Source: UBA11872 sp965198285
GTDB taxonomy: Bacteria > Chloroflexota > UBA11872
Length of the DNA stretch: 64,000 bases
Direction: 5' to 3'
Assembly (NCBI GenBank): GCA_965198285.1
Contig: OZ240251.1
Coordinates: 2,666,001-2,730,000, forward strand
Positions 27,164 to 36,098 of the stretch are shown one piece after another (the stretch's first letter is position 1; each line of letters opens with the position of its first letter). A program made the position numbers and the translations under genes. The notes under the pieces are model-generated. The model worked only from the letters and a program-made list of their open reading frames with translations, did not search any database and was not told the DNA's origin.

Positions 27164-28534
27164 ATGATTCCCGATCTTGTCGATGATGATCTTCATCTGT
27201 TCTTCGACGATGCCGAGGTGATGGCGCGGGAAGGGATTGGGCGGCGTGTCAATACGCTGCGCCGCGAGGCCGAGCCGGTGCTGATTGGTAATCGCCCGTG
27301 GGAGTCGGACTGGCAGGGCGGGTGGATTTCGGTCGTGCATGACGACGACGCCGACCACTACAAGATGCTTTACGTGGCGCACCCAGCGGGGTCGAGCTTT
27401 CACGGTGTCTGCGTGGCGATCTCGCCTGACGGTGTGGAGTGGGAGAAGCCGGAGCTTGACGTGTTCGCGCTTCCGGACGGAACGCGGACGAACATCGTGC
27501 TGCCCTGGGAGCGCGGATCGACCCAGACGCTGCTGACGCTGCTGGATCGGGTTCCGGGACCGCGCTATCAGGCCATGACGTACCAGGTGCGGCGTGATGT
27601 CGACGGTTCGCCCGTCGGGCGCGGGATGTTCCGGGGCGTTTCGGACGACGGACTGCGATGGACTGTGGACGACGCGCCTACGCTCCCGGGGCAGGGTGAT
27701 CGCATGCAACTTGCCTGGGACCCGCGGCGTGAGACGTGCATGTTGCTCACTCGTCATCGGCACTTGAGCGTTCAGCGACAGGCAGGTGTGCAAGGGCTCA
27801 AGCGTGACATGGATCTCTGGGAAAGCCCTGATTTGCTGACGTGGTCGCATCGCGGGCGGATGCTCTGGCCGGATGACTCCGATCCGGCCGGCACGGAGTT
27901 CTACAGCATGTTCCCGGCAGCTTATGGACCGGGATACCTGGGGTTCATCGAGGTCTATCACACGGCCGAGGAAACGCTGGATGTGCAGCTGGCCTGGAGC
28001 GACGACGCGCGGCAGTGGCGGCGGGTTGCTGGGCGTCGGCCGGTGATGCCGCTGGGTGGCGAAGGCGCGTGGGACTCGCACTGGATCATGCTGGCAAGCA
28101 CGCCGCCGGAGCCGGTGGGGGACCGCTTGCGCTTCTGGTACGCCGGGACCTGCACGCACCACGGTGCGGCGGAACGTCACCGGCGGGCATTCGGAATCGC
28201 GACGATACGGCGGGATGGCTTCGTGTCGATGGAAGGCGAAATGTTCGGCGGATCGATGGTGTGTGGGCCGCTGGATGCGCGACAGGCGCGGCGGTTGACG
28301 ATGAATCTGCGTGCCGAGACCGGTTCGGCATCGGTTGAAGTCCTGTCGGCGAGGGGTGATCCGATTGAGGGGTTTACGGCTGCCGACTGCCGGTTTTCCT
28401 CGCAGAATTCGGTTGAGGTTGAAGTGACCTGGCGCCGCGGTGCGGTGGTTCCGCCGCAGGCGGATGGGGAAGTGTTGTTGCGGGTGATTCTGCAGAGCGC
28501 CAGCCTCTACAGCTATCGCTGGTTTGAGGCCTAG
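27164..28534 (+). CDS. Beta-propeller glycosidase-like protein, divergent paralogue
   Basis: A 456-residue relative of the preceding gene, transcribed away from it across a 68 bp gap. It shows the same blade turns (SPDGVEWEKP, SDDGLRWTVD, SPDLLTWSHRG) and the same C-terminal beta-sandwich pattern (VEVLSARGDPIEGF, then ADC, then LYSYRWFEA). The first blade contains a histidine/aspartate-rich segment VVHDDDADHYK. It likely acts on a related carbohydrate. It lacks a signal peptide, which is unusual for a polysaccharide-degrading enzyme and suggests an intracellular substrate such as an imported oligosaccharide. Confidence 0.78.
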   Translation: MIPDLVDDDLHLFFDDAEVMAREGIGRRVNTLRREAEPVLIGNRPWESDWQGGWISVVHDDDADHYKMLYVAHPAGSSFHGVCVAISPDGVEWEKPELDVFALPDGTRTNIVLPWERGSTQTLLTLLDRVPGPRYQAMTYQVRRDVDGSPVGRGMFRGVSDDGLRWTVDDAPTLPGQGDRMQLAWDPRRETCMLLTRHRHLSVQRQAGVQGLKRDMDLWESPDLLTWSHRGRMLWPDDSDPAGTEFYSMFPAAYGPGYLGFIEVYHTAEETLDVQLAWSDDARQWRRVAGRRPVMPLGGEGAWDSHWIMLASTPPEPVGDRLRFWYAGTCTHHGAAERHRRAFGIATIRRDGFVSMEGEMFGGSMVCGPLDARQARRLTMNLRAETGSASVEVLSARGDPIEGFTAADCRFSSQNSVEVEVTWRRGAVVPPQADGEVLLRVILQSASLYSYRWFEA

Positions 28535-28615
28535 CTGGAGAGCGATGGGCGGCCTGAAGGGCAGCTGCGGTACGGTTCCCTCACGGCGGCGACGGGGATG
28601 ACGGGAGGCGGAGCG

Positions 28616-29881
28616 ATGAGACGACGACTGGTGTTGGCGGGGTGCGGGGGCATGGGGCGGCGGCATCTGCGCGGCTACGGAACGCTGGAAGGCTTTGAGC
28701 CGGGACGGCTGGAGCTGGCTGCGGTTGTGGATCGGGAGATCGAGCGGGCTGAGTTCGTGGCGGGCGAGGCCGAGGAGATCCTGGGAACGCGGCCCGGCTG
28801 CTTTACGTCGCTGGACGATGCAATAGAGGCCACGCCGGACCTTGAGGTGATCGACGTCGTAGTTGCGGCGGCGGCGCATCACGTGGTGGTGGAGACGGCG
28901 ACGGCGGCCGGGTTGCACGTGTTGTGCGAGAAGCCGATGGCGCCTGGGGTCAGGGCCTGCCGGGCCATGCAGAGCGCCGCGGAGCGGAATGGTCGGGTGT
29001 TGTCGGTTGCGGAGAACTACCGGCGGGATCCGATTGCGCGGCTGCTGCGGGCGGTGCTGGACGCCGGCGGGATTGGTGAGTTGCGGACGGTGGTGGATTA
29101 TGCGGCCGGGGGCGGTCGCGCGGCTATAGCGGGTGGTTGGCAGTTCAAACGGGTGCAGGGCGGATCGTTGTTGGAGTCGGGGGTGCATAACGCGGATCTG
29201 CAACTGTATTTCGGCGGTGACATCGACCGGGTTCACGGGCAGGTTCGGTTGCGGGAGCCGCTGCGGTTTTATCGGGATGCGCCGGTGAAGGCGTTTCACG
29301 AGCACTACTCGGCGGGGTATCCGGAGAGCGAAGAGGCCGATGCGCCGGATGTGTTGATGGCGACGTATGAGTACGCGAACGGGGCGCTGGGGCAGTGGCT
29401 GTATGAGTGGGCGGCGCAGGGGCCTGGGTTTGACCGGTTCACGTTCTTCGGCAGTGAAGGCCAGGTGAATATGCCGGGGGTGCGGCAGGGGTTGCCATTG
29501 AAGGTGTACCTGGGACGGTCGAAGGAGCCGTTGAGTGACGAGGAGGTGCTGGCGCTGGCGCCGGACTTTGGGCTGGACGACCGGACGGCGCGGTTCTTTG
29601 GCGGGGAGCGGCTGGCTCGATACGACAACGATCAGAGCGACGTGGGTAGCAATGCGGATCTGAAGCTGATTGCGATTGAGATGGCGGAGCTGCTGGATGC
29701 GATCGAGGGTGATGGGACGGTGGAAGTGGACGCCGAGGTTGGGTTGGCGGCAGTGGCGCTGGTGATGGCGGCGCATGAGTCGTGGGAGGCGGGGCGGCCA
29801 GTGACGATGCGGGAAGTGGTGGATGGGTCGCTGAGCAGCTACCAGGACGTTGCGGATCGGGAGTTGGGGTTGCTGAACTAG
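28616..29881 (+). CDS. Gfo/Idh/MocA family oxidoreductase
   Basis: A 421-residue NAD(P)-dependent sugar or cyclitol oxidoreductase. The Rossmann motif GCGGMGRRHLRGYG is at the N-terminus, the catalytic EKP triad motif is in VLCEKPMAPG, and a C-terminal beta-sheet domain follows with GSLLESGVHNADLQLYFGG. ATG 28616 is chosen because ggagg lies just upstream; an earlier ATG at 28598 is in frame. The codons end mostly in G, in line with the G-rich + strand here. It follows the beta-propeller gene by 81 bp and probably works on its sugar product. Confidence 0.87.
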   Translation: MRRRLVLAGCGGMGRRHLRGYGTLEGFEPGRLELAAVVDREIERAEFVAGEAEEILGTRPGCFTSLDDAIEATPDLEVIDVVVAAAAHHVVVETATAAGLHVLCEKPMAPGVRACRAMQSAAERNGRVLSVAENYRRDPIARLLRAVLDAGGIGELRTVVDYAAGGGRAAIAGGWQFKRVQGGSLLESGVHNADLQLYFGGDIDRVHGQVRLREPLRFYRDAPVKAFHEHYSAGYPESEEADAPDVLMATYEYANGALGQWLYEWAAQGPGFDRFTFFGSEGQVNMPGVRQGLPLKVYLGRSKEPLSDEEVLALAPDFGLDDRTARFFGGERLARYDNDQSDVGSNADLKLIAIEMAELLDAIEGDGTVEVDAEVGLAAVALVMAAHESWEAGRPVTMREVVDGSLSSYQDVADRELGLLN

Positions 29882-31084
29882 GCGGTTTCGCGGGTCGGGC
29901 GGCGCGTTTATGGGGGAACTCGCACCCGCCGGCCGGGAACCCCTTAGGGGGGCTCCCGGCCGGTGGGCGCGAGCTTTGGCGGTTTTTTGGAGGCTGGATT
30001 TGGCGGCTGTGGCGGCTCTGTTGGGCGATGGGGCCGGGAGGGCGAAACGGGGTGGGGTTGCGCGCGTAAGAGTTTTTTCCAAAAAACTCTTGAGGCGCGG
30101 CGGGGCGCCTTTTGGGCTGGGATTGGGGCTTGAGCGAGAGTGGGGTGGATGGCCGCGCCGGATCTCGTCCGAGGCAGGTTCCTGGCGGGTGTGACGGATG
30201 GCGCGGTGGGGTGCCTTGGGACGCGGAATCAGCGGGTTGGGGCAACCTGCCGGTGGGGTGACGGGGCGGCATGGAGCGTGTCGGGGCGTCGTCGTTGGGG
30301 CGGGGGTGTGTGGGGATGCCGCCTGTGCCGGCGGGCTGTGCTGCCAGGTGCGGGGTGGCAGGGGGAGCGGCGGGCGGAGCATCTGAATCTCGGGTTGCAG
30401 AACGGTCATGCCCAGTGTACACTAAGTGGAAACAGGCGGCAAGTCCCGCATCTGAGGGCAGGCGGCGAGAGGGTGTGGGCGGGAGTGGTGGATGGTTGCC
30501 GGTGGTTCGTGGTTTGTGGTTCGTGGCGAGGGCGGGTGCGGGGGTGGTCTTGGGGGCGTGGGTCAAGCCGGTGCCGGTGGTGACGGGCGATGGCGATGAT
30601 GTCAATGTTTGCAACGCAATCACTGCATGCATTGCGGGCAATGGAGGCAATGCCGGCAGGGCTTGCGTGGTCGGCGACGCGCCGGCGGACTGGGGCGGTC
30701 GCTGGTGGTTGGGCAGGCTCTTCGATGACTCTGGGACGGCTGGCCATGAACGGGGGACTTCCTGAGGTGCTGTGTGCGGCGGGCGGCTTTGGTTTTTGGG
30801 TTTGGGCGCCCGGAAGGCGCCGGAATCTCTTGGCGAGTTTGGGTCAGGTTCTGCCTCTCCCGTCGGAGAGGGTGAAGAGCTGCGGCCCCGGAGGTTGTGG
30901 ATGCCTCGGGTGGTGGGGTGCACGGAAGAGGCCGGTCTGAGACGCGGCCCCTACGCACGAGCCGGGGCTGGACCTCGCGGGGGACGGATCCGTCCGTGGC
31001 GCGGTCGCTTTCGCAGGATTGAGCGCGGGTCGCGAATATGGGGGAGGTTGGGGTGGCTGTGGGCGTGAATGAGTGGGGGTTGGG
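29882..31084. other. Gene-free, repeat-bearing stretch upstream of epimerase copy A
   Basis: About 1.2 kb with no supported gene. It contains the dispersed palindrome at 30060-30106, a block at about 30305-30490 that is duplicated at about 39250-39445 (including the 10 bp palindrome agtgtacact at 30415-30424), and part of a hairpin repeat near 30840-30885. The + strand is very G-rich. Very long frames on the minus strand here are compositional artefacts. Confidence 0.6.
30060..30106. repeat. Dispersed palindrome repeat, copy 2
   Basis: A perfect 24 bp palindrome at 30068-30091 (arms aagagtttttt, centre cc) with conserved flanks gcgcgcgt on one side and gaggcgcggcgggg on the other, inverted relative to copy 1. 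Confidence 0.7.
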
Positions 31085-32146
31085 ATGAGGGTTTTGGTGA
31101 CGGGTGGGACGGGGCGGATTGGGGGGAATTTGTCGGTTGAGCTGTTGGGGCGGGGGCATGAGGTTCGGTGTCTGGTGTATCCGGGGGATGCGAGCCGGGC
31201 GGACAAGCTGGCGGGGTATGCGGGCGTGGAGGTGGTTGAGGGGGATTTGCGGGATTTCGATGACGTGAGGCGGGCGGTGCAGGGGGTGGACGCGATTTAT
31301 CACCTGGCGGCGGCGTTTGGCGGTCCTTTCGATAACCGGCAGTACCTGAATATCAACGGGATGGGGACGCTGAACATCCTGGAGGCGGTACGGGCTGAGG
31401 TGCCGGATCTGCAGCGGCTGGTGTATGCGTGTACGGAGGCGATTTACTGGCGGCTGGGCGAGAAGGGGCGGTTTTTCGAGCAGCCGATTACCGTGGCGAT
31501 GGTGAGCCGGTACAAGCAGATGCCGTATTTCCTGACGAAGTGGGTGGGCGAGGAGCTGTGCATGACGTATCACCGGCAGTACGAGGTTCCGGCGACGTCG
31601 ATGCGGTTTGCGACTGTGATCGAGCCGGGGGAGTTCCTGAATGCGGACGGGCTGCCGGGGCGGTTTCTGCTGAGCGAGGCGGTTGAGCGGTTTGGCGGCG
31701 AGACTGCGGAGAGTCCGGAGGACGAGGAGATACTGGAGGAGCTGCGGTCGCTGTGGACGGGCGAGGAGAAGTTGCTGTTGAGCCGGTGTCCGAATGGGGT
31801 GGCGTATAAGCAGGAGTTCGTGGACGTGCGGGACGTGGTTCAGGGGCTGGTGCTGGCGCTGGAGAAGGACGCGGCGGTGGGCGAGGAGTTCACGCTGGGC
31901 GGGGCGGCGGTGTTTCGGTGGGAGGAGCATGTGCCCTGGTTTGCGGAGCGGTATGGGTTGGAGTTCGTGGAGGCGCGGCTGCCGGAGTCGAATTTCTTTG
32001 AATTCGATTTGGGAAAGATCAAGGGGTTGCTGGGGTATGAGCCTCGGCATGATGTGCGGAGTGTGGTGGAGACGGCGGAGGCGATGAGACGGGGGGAGGA
32101 GACGGGGGTGGTGCCGACGGGGGTGAGGTATGGCGGGCAAGGGTGA
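31085..32146 (+). CDS. NAD-dependent epimerase/dehydratase, copy A
   Basis: A 353-residue extended short-chain dehydrogenase of the sugar-nucleotide epimerase type. The NAD motif is TGGTGRIGGN at the N-terminus and the catalytic Y-x-x-x-K is in PYFLTKWVGEE, preceded by an ACTEAIYW segment. GDLRDFDDV and YHLAAAFGG are family landmarks. It is nearly identical over its length to copy B at 39615-40679, and part of the upstream DNA is duplicated too. ATG 31085 is behind a weak gggttggg. Substrate unknown; the pair may make cell-surface sugars or process imported ones. Confidence 0.87.
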   Translation: MRVLVTGGTGRIGGNLSVELLGRGHEVRCLVYPGDASRADKLAGYAGVEVVEGDLRDFDDVRRAVQGVDAIYHLAAAFGGPFDNRQYLNINGMGTLNILEAVRAEVPDLQRLVYACTEAIYWRLGEKGRFFEQPITVAMVSRYKQMPYFLTKWVGEELCMTYHRQYEVPATSMRFATVIEPGEFLNADGLPGRFLLSEAVERFGGETAESPEDEEILEELRSLWTGEEKLLLSRCPNGVAYKQEFVDVRDVVQGLVLALEKDAAVGEEFTLGGAAVFRWEEHVPWFAERYGLEFVEARLPESNFFEFDLGKIKGLLGYEPRHDVRSVVETAEAMRRGEETGVVPTGVRYGGQG

Positions 32147-32226
32147 GAGGTGTGCGGTCAGTCACTAGGCTTCTGTAGGTTCTGCCACTTGAGACAAGAC
32201 TTCTTCTTCGAGATACGACCTTCACT

Positions 32227-32655
32227 TCAGTCGATGGCTGGGTAGGTGTCCTCCTGGCTTGCCAGCGCCGTTAGTTCCACGGCGACCGCCAAGTCGTCGG
32301 CCGGGAATCCGGTAATGGAAGCGTGCGATGGGTCATCGGGGAGCGGATCGTGGTCGAAGCGCAGCGATAGACCCAGTTCTTCACGCACGACTGCCTTGGC
32401 AGCGCCGACGTTGAGGACGGCGAAGCGGCCATTGGCGCGCAGCGCGAACCCCCTTGCGAGGAACAGCGCCCGAAGTCGGGCAACGGCCTCATCCGTGGTC
32501 GCCGCGCCCAGGGCCTCAAGCCAATTGACTGAGAGAGAGCTCTCGGAGGCTCGAAGCCGGAATGCGCTGGCTAGCGGTAAGCCGTGCGCGCCGACTGACG
32601 ATGGCTTGCAGTGGCGCGAGACGTGATCATCGTCAGGTAGCGGGTCGCCTTCCAC
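32227..32655 (-). CDS. Hypothetical protein, small partner of the two-gene module (copy 2)
   Basis: A 142-residue soluble protein homologous to the gene at 1351-1761: both have HV.R.C near the N-terminus, AF.LR, W(L/F)E, LNV and a closing DDPSH..I.GF motif. It starts with GTG 9 bp after the stop of its partner, the same arrangement as in copy 1. The identity between copies is modest, so they are old relatives rather than a recent duplication. No catalytic motif is recognised. Confidence 0.72.
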   Translation of the reverse strand: MEGDPLPDDDHVSRHCKPSSVGAHGLPLASAFRLRASESSLSVNWLEALGAATTDEAVARLRALFLARGFALRANGRFAVLNVGAAKAVVREELGLSLRFDHDPLPDDPSHASITGFPADDLAVAVELTALASQEDTYPAID

Positions 32656-32664
32656 AGGTCAACG

Positions 32665-33075
32665 TCAGGACAGCAGCGATTGGATGGCCTGTAGCGCTTT
32701 GGTCCTCGGGAGGTTGCCGCTTACGCGCAACGCTTCACCGTCCTGTTTGCCGGGACCTGACGTGCCCGCGAACCTGATGAGTCCCGAATCCAGGAATTCC
32801 ATGGCCAGGATTCCGTTGCCCCTTACTCGCCATTGCGCGAGTGCCACGCCATGCGGGCTGACGCCGATCTCCGGCTGGCCGAGATGCCGTTCGTCCATCA
32901 GGAACGAGGTCAGGTGCCGCAGCGAAGCGATCGCGATGGGTTCTTCGTCTGGGTCCTCGTCCGCCAGGCGCTGGAGGTAGCCAAGACGGTCTGCGGACTC
33001 TTCAAGACCGGACGCTCTGAGCGCCTCGGTCAGTTCGGTCCGGGTCTCGTATTCAACGGGCACTTGGCTACGCAT
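32665..33075 (-). CDS. Hypothetical protein, large partner of the two-gene module (copy 2)
   Basis: A 136-residue protein matching the C-terminal third of the gene at 396-1337. Shared points are an ESADRLGYL/RVADRLYEL segment, an acidic run, a following SLR, and a beta-rich C-terminal half (GVSPHGVALAQWRV here). It lacks the about 185-residue N-terminal extension of the first copy. ATG 33075 starts it; the small partner follows 9 bp later, so they are almost surely co-translated. Function unknown. Confidence 0.72.
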   Translation of the reverse strand: MRSQVPVEYETRTELTEALRASGLEESADRLGYLQRLADEDPDEEPIAIASLRHLTSFLMDERHLGQPEIGVSPHGVALAQWRVRGNGILAMEFLDSGLIRFAGTSGPGKQDGEALRVSGNLPRTKALQAIQSLLS

Positions 33076-33315
33076 TCAGGGCGTCCAACGGAAGTGCGCT
33101 GCGCGTGAGTCTGCGTGTTTGGATTATATCGGGGAGCTAGTCTGGACTGGGGGACATCTCGCAACGCGTCAATGTAACGGCCACGAATTCGCCAAAGCGC
33201 TCACGAGCCGCGGACTACGTGATTTCGGGTGGCGCTATCCCATTCGTGCCCGCCTTCCATAGTGACTTCAGACGATGGCGGGCGATTGCGAGTACAATCC
33301 CGGAAAGGAGAACAA

Positions 33316-34446
33316 GTGGCCTATTTACTCGATCTCTTCACGCCGGAGACATGGCAGCAATTCCGCGAGAACGGTGCAGGCGTAACTGGATTCAGAATCC
33401 GGCAGCAGAGATTGGCAAGTGAGAGGGTGCAGCCTGGTGACCTCTTCATTTGCTACTTGACGAGGCTGTCTCGGTGGTGCGGCGTGCTTCGTGTGGACTC
33501 GTCCGCCTACATTGACGATAGCCCCATCTATGATGAGCCCGATCCATTTGTCGTTCGCTTCAAGGTCAAGCCAGTAGTTGTCCTGAGTCCTGAACATGCG
33601 ATTCCAATACACAATGACGAGATCTGGAGAAACTTGACGCTTACTCGAGAGCACGAAAAGAGTCAGTCCGTGTGGACTGGCTTTTTTAGAGGTTCTTTGA
33701 ACAGGTTCGAGCAGGCTGATGGAGAGCTGTTAGTAGATCTATTGTCGAGGCAGAAAGACGATCTGAAAGAATTTCCATTCACCGCCAAAGATAAGCGGCA
33801 TCTTCGAACTCAGAGAAAGGTGCGCACCATCCACAGGGAAGTGGAAGTCGAGGTACCAGATCACGAGGACCAGAATGGCGAAGTGAACTTGGTGAGCAGT
33901 GCAAAGCCGAGTTCGACTTCGGATGTTCGCGAGTCGATTCGAGTACAGGCCAAGGTGTCACAGATTGGTGCTGAAATGGGGTTCTATATTTGGGTACCAC
34001 GGAGTGACAAAGCCAGGGTGCTCGGTGAAGTGCCACAGGCTCTGCACGAGAAGTTCCTGGATTCACTGCCGCTCAACTATGATGACACTACCCTTCGAAC
34101 CGTCGAACAGATCGACGTATTGTGGCTCAAGGGCCGGTCAATGGCTCGGGCGTTTGAGATTGAACACACAACCGCCATCTATTCGGGCCTGCTGCGAATG
34201 GCCGACTTGCTCGCTCTCCAGCCCAACATGGACATTCGTCTTCATATCGTAGCTCCGAATGACAAGAGAGAGCGGGTGCTACGCGAGATTAGGCGACCAG
34301 TTTTCTCGCTGCTTGAGCGTGGCCCCCTCTATGACCAGTGCTCTTATATGTCCTATGACTCAGTAGAATCGCTAATTGCTATGCCTCACCTCTCTTATAT
34401 GAGCGATTCGATTATCGTTGAGTACGAGGAGTCGGCGGAGGTTTAG
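33316..34446 (+). CDS. EVE-like domain protein with C-terminal nuclease-like region
   Basis: A 376-residue protein starting at GTG 33316 behind a clear aaaggag site; the longer frame from 33229 has no such site. Residues 1-150 resemble an EVE/PUA-like modified-base reader (PGDLFICYLTRLSRWCGVLRV, then ..DPFVVRFKVKPVV). The C-terminal part carries LWLKGRSMARAFEIEHTTAIYSG, here abbreviated to FEIEHTT, which is reminiscent of restriction-like nuclease cores in which acidic residues and a following lysine cut DNA. A role in sensing and cutting modified DNA is inferred. Base composition is lower in GC than the neighbours, suggesting transfer. Confidence 0.68.
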   Translation: MAYLLDLFTPETWQQFRENGAGVTGFRIRQQRLASERVQPGDLFICYLTRLSRWCGVLRVDSSAYIDDSPIYDEPDPFVVRFKVKPVVVLSPEHAIPIHNDEIWRNLTLTREHEKSQSVWTGFFRGSLNRFEQADGELLVDLLSRQKDDLKEFPFTAKDKRHLRTQRKVRTIHREVEVEVPDHEDQNGEVNLVSSAKPSSTSDVRESIRVQAKVSQIGAEMGFYIWVPRSDKARVLGEVPQALHEKFLDSLPLNYDDTTLRTVEQIDVLWLKGRSMARAFEIEHTTAIYSGLLRMADLLALQPNMDIRLHIVAPNDKRERVLREIRRPVFSLLERGPLYDQCSYMSYDSVESLIAMPHLSYMSDSIIVEYEESAEV

Positions 34447-34613
34447 GACGGACATGAGAAACAGGGTTTTGCCGCAAAGCCTCAACGCCAGGTGGATTGA
34501 TCACCAAAGTCGTTCGAAAAGCCCCTCGAAATCGTTCATGAGATGAGATCTGACATAGAGGTGCACTCAGCCTCGAGCGTGCAATTCAACATCCGATTCG
34601 AGCAGATGCCTCG

Positions 34614-35768
34614 TCAATCCAATGCACCTGCTTCACGCCCGAGGTTGTTGAAGGTTTCGACCTTCGAGACGCCAACCATGCGGAAGGCATCTCGGTAGAG
34701 GGTATGTCCTTCATGTGTGCTCTCCACAAGCGCCCGGGCGAATCGTCGGCTCACGCGCGCAAGCGTGGTTTTGTAGAAATCGCCGCCACCGCCACCACCG
34801 CGGTTCAATGTCCGCAGGCGTTCGCTCTCGCTCTGCCAGTGGACTTCAAATGTCTCTCGGTCGATCGATTCCGCGTCCAGGAGGCGGCGCAAGACGACCA
34901 GCGTGCTGACCTTGAAGCTTCGTGCGAGACGCGACATGGTGCGAGGCAGTTGCTCGTCGAAACTCAATTCGGCGCGCAATTCGACCAGAGGTACCAGGAA
35001 CTCGGCGGCTACGGCGTTGCACCAGACTTCCTGGCGCCGAGAGCTCTGCACGGGTTTGGCACCGATGTTCGACAGGGCCGAGGATCCGAGCCAGATGTGG
35101 GCCAGTTCATGCGCAAGCGTGAACATTTGCGCGGCCTTGGTGTCTGCGCCGTTTACAAAGACCAATGGCGCCATGGGATCAGAGAGTGCGAAGCCGCGAA
35201 ACTCGGATGGGTCGAGACCGCGGTGGTTGTTACTTGCGACGACTCCGCTCACCATGACGAGAACGCCGATTTGGTCGACGCGCTGAGTGAATAGCCGTAA
35301 GGCGTCGCTCCACGTCGGACATTTCTTGCGCTCAGCGACCTGGAAGTCGAGCTTCTCGCGCATCTCGGCCGCCACGGTGGGGACCGGAGTTGCAGTCGTG
35401 GCGCTGTTGACATACCCAAGCTCGGATTGGCCTGCGATCCGGGCGTATTCTCGATACCAACTCTGCCGCTCCTGGCAGGCATAGATCGTATCCAGCAAGT
35501 TTGGACTTGGGCGGGTCACGTGGCGCCCGGCGACTGTTCGGAAGTCGGGAATGGGGACCGGCTCGTCCGGCGGCGAACTAAGAAACAGGTAGCCGGTTGG
35601 GACGTGGACGGCACGGGCGAAGGCTTCGAGCTGCTTGAGGGTCGGCTTGACGGTGCCAGCCTCCCAGTCGTCTAGCCTTCGGAACCTGTTAGCCAGCTTC
35701 TCCTGACTCAGGCCAGCGCGCTGACGCGCCCAGCGGAGCAATTCGGGATTGACGTCGACGCGGATCAT
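34614..35768 (-). CDS. XRE family regulator fused to ImmA/IrrE metallopeptidase
   Basis: A 384-residue protein. Residues 5-60 are a helix-turn-helix of the XRE type (LLRWARQRAGLSQEKLANRF, then KPTLKQLEAFARAV). The second half is an ImmA/IrrE-type zinc peptidase with HELAH at 220-224. Such fusions cleave or relieve repressors in phage, ICE and toxin-antitoxin settings. The start ATG overlaps the stop of a small upstream gene by 4 bp, so the two are coupled. A glycine run (GGGGGG) near residue 330 is probably a flexible hinge. Its normal target here is unknown. Confidence 0.88.
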   Translation of the reverse strand: MIRVDVNPELLRWARQRAGLSQEKLANRFRRLDDWEAGTVKPTLKQLEAFARAVHVPTGYLFLSSPPDEPVPIPDFRTVAGRHVTRPSPNLLDTIYACQERQSWYREYARIAGQSELGYVNSATTATPVPTVAAEMREKLDFQVAERKKCPTWSDALRLFTQRVDQIGVLVMVSGVVASNNHRGLDPSEFRGFALSDPMAPLVFVNGADTKAAQMFTLAHELAHIWLGSSALSNIGAKPVQSSRRQEVWCNAVAAEFLVPLVELRAELSFDEQLPRTMSRLARSFKVSTLVVLRRLLDAESIDRETFEVHWQSESERLRTLNRGGGGGGDFYKTTLARVSRRFARALVESTHEGHTLYRDAFRMVGVSKVETFNNLGREAGALD

Positions 35769-36046
35769 GCAACGCCCTCCGACGGCGTCTTGGCGTCATT
35801 CATCCGTGCCTCAGACAACACGCTCTTCAACAGCGCAATCATGCGCTCTCCGTTGGGCGAGGCGGTTGCGACGTCGGTAATCCCGACGCGGATCTCGAAT
35901 TTTGAGCATAGCGTGTCGATCTGGTTTACCAACTCTCGTCGGGGCGGCTCAGCACGAACTAGGGAAGAGAGCGGAGTCGGAGGCTCGGGCGGAGTAGCTG
36001 GGGGTGTGGTTCGACACGGTGCACCGGAGACTCCGGCCCGGCTCAT
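35765..36046 (-). CDS. Small hypothetical protein ahead of the XRE-ImmA gene
   Basis: Up to 93 residues, with a 4 bp ATGA overlap into the XRE-ImmA gene. The ATG at 36046 lies inside a dispersed intergenic repeat (about 36006-36056), so the first 15-30 Pro/Thr-rich residues may not be native; TTG 35932 would give a 55-residue product starting at VNQIDTLCSKF. The part from there to the end looks like a small alpha/beta or helical protein. It could be the antitoxin-like partner of the peptidase gene, or the remnant of a larger gene cut by the repeat. Confidence 0.45.
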   Translation of the reverse strand: MSRAGVSGAPCRTTPPATPPEPPTPLSSLVRAEPPRRELVNQIDTLCSKFEIRVGITDVATASPNGERMIALLKSVLSEARMNDAKTPSEGVA

Positions 36047-36098
36047 CGCGAACGGTATGCGGGTTGCCCGGAAGACGGGCGGGTCAGAGACGCCGCCC

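Noticed and set aside
26876..30409. A 1177-codon open frame on the minus strand
   Set aside because: It runs antisense through the beta-propeller and Gfo/Idh/MocA genes, has proline/arginine-rich low-complexity sequence and exists because the + strand is G-rich; no motif supports it.
30620..32140. A 506-codon minus-strand frame opposite epimerase copy A, and its counterpart at 39372-40772
   Set aside because: Both are mirror frames of the duplicated epimerase gene; they resemble each other only because the sense genes do.
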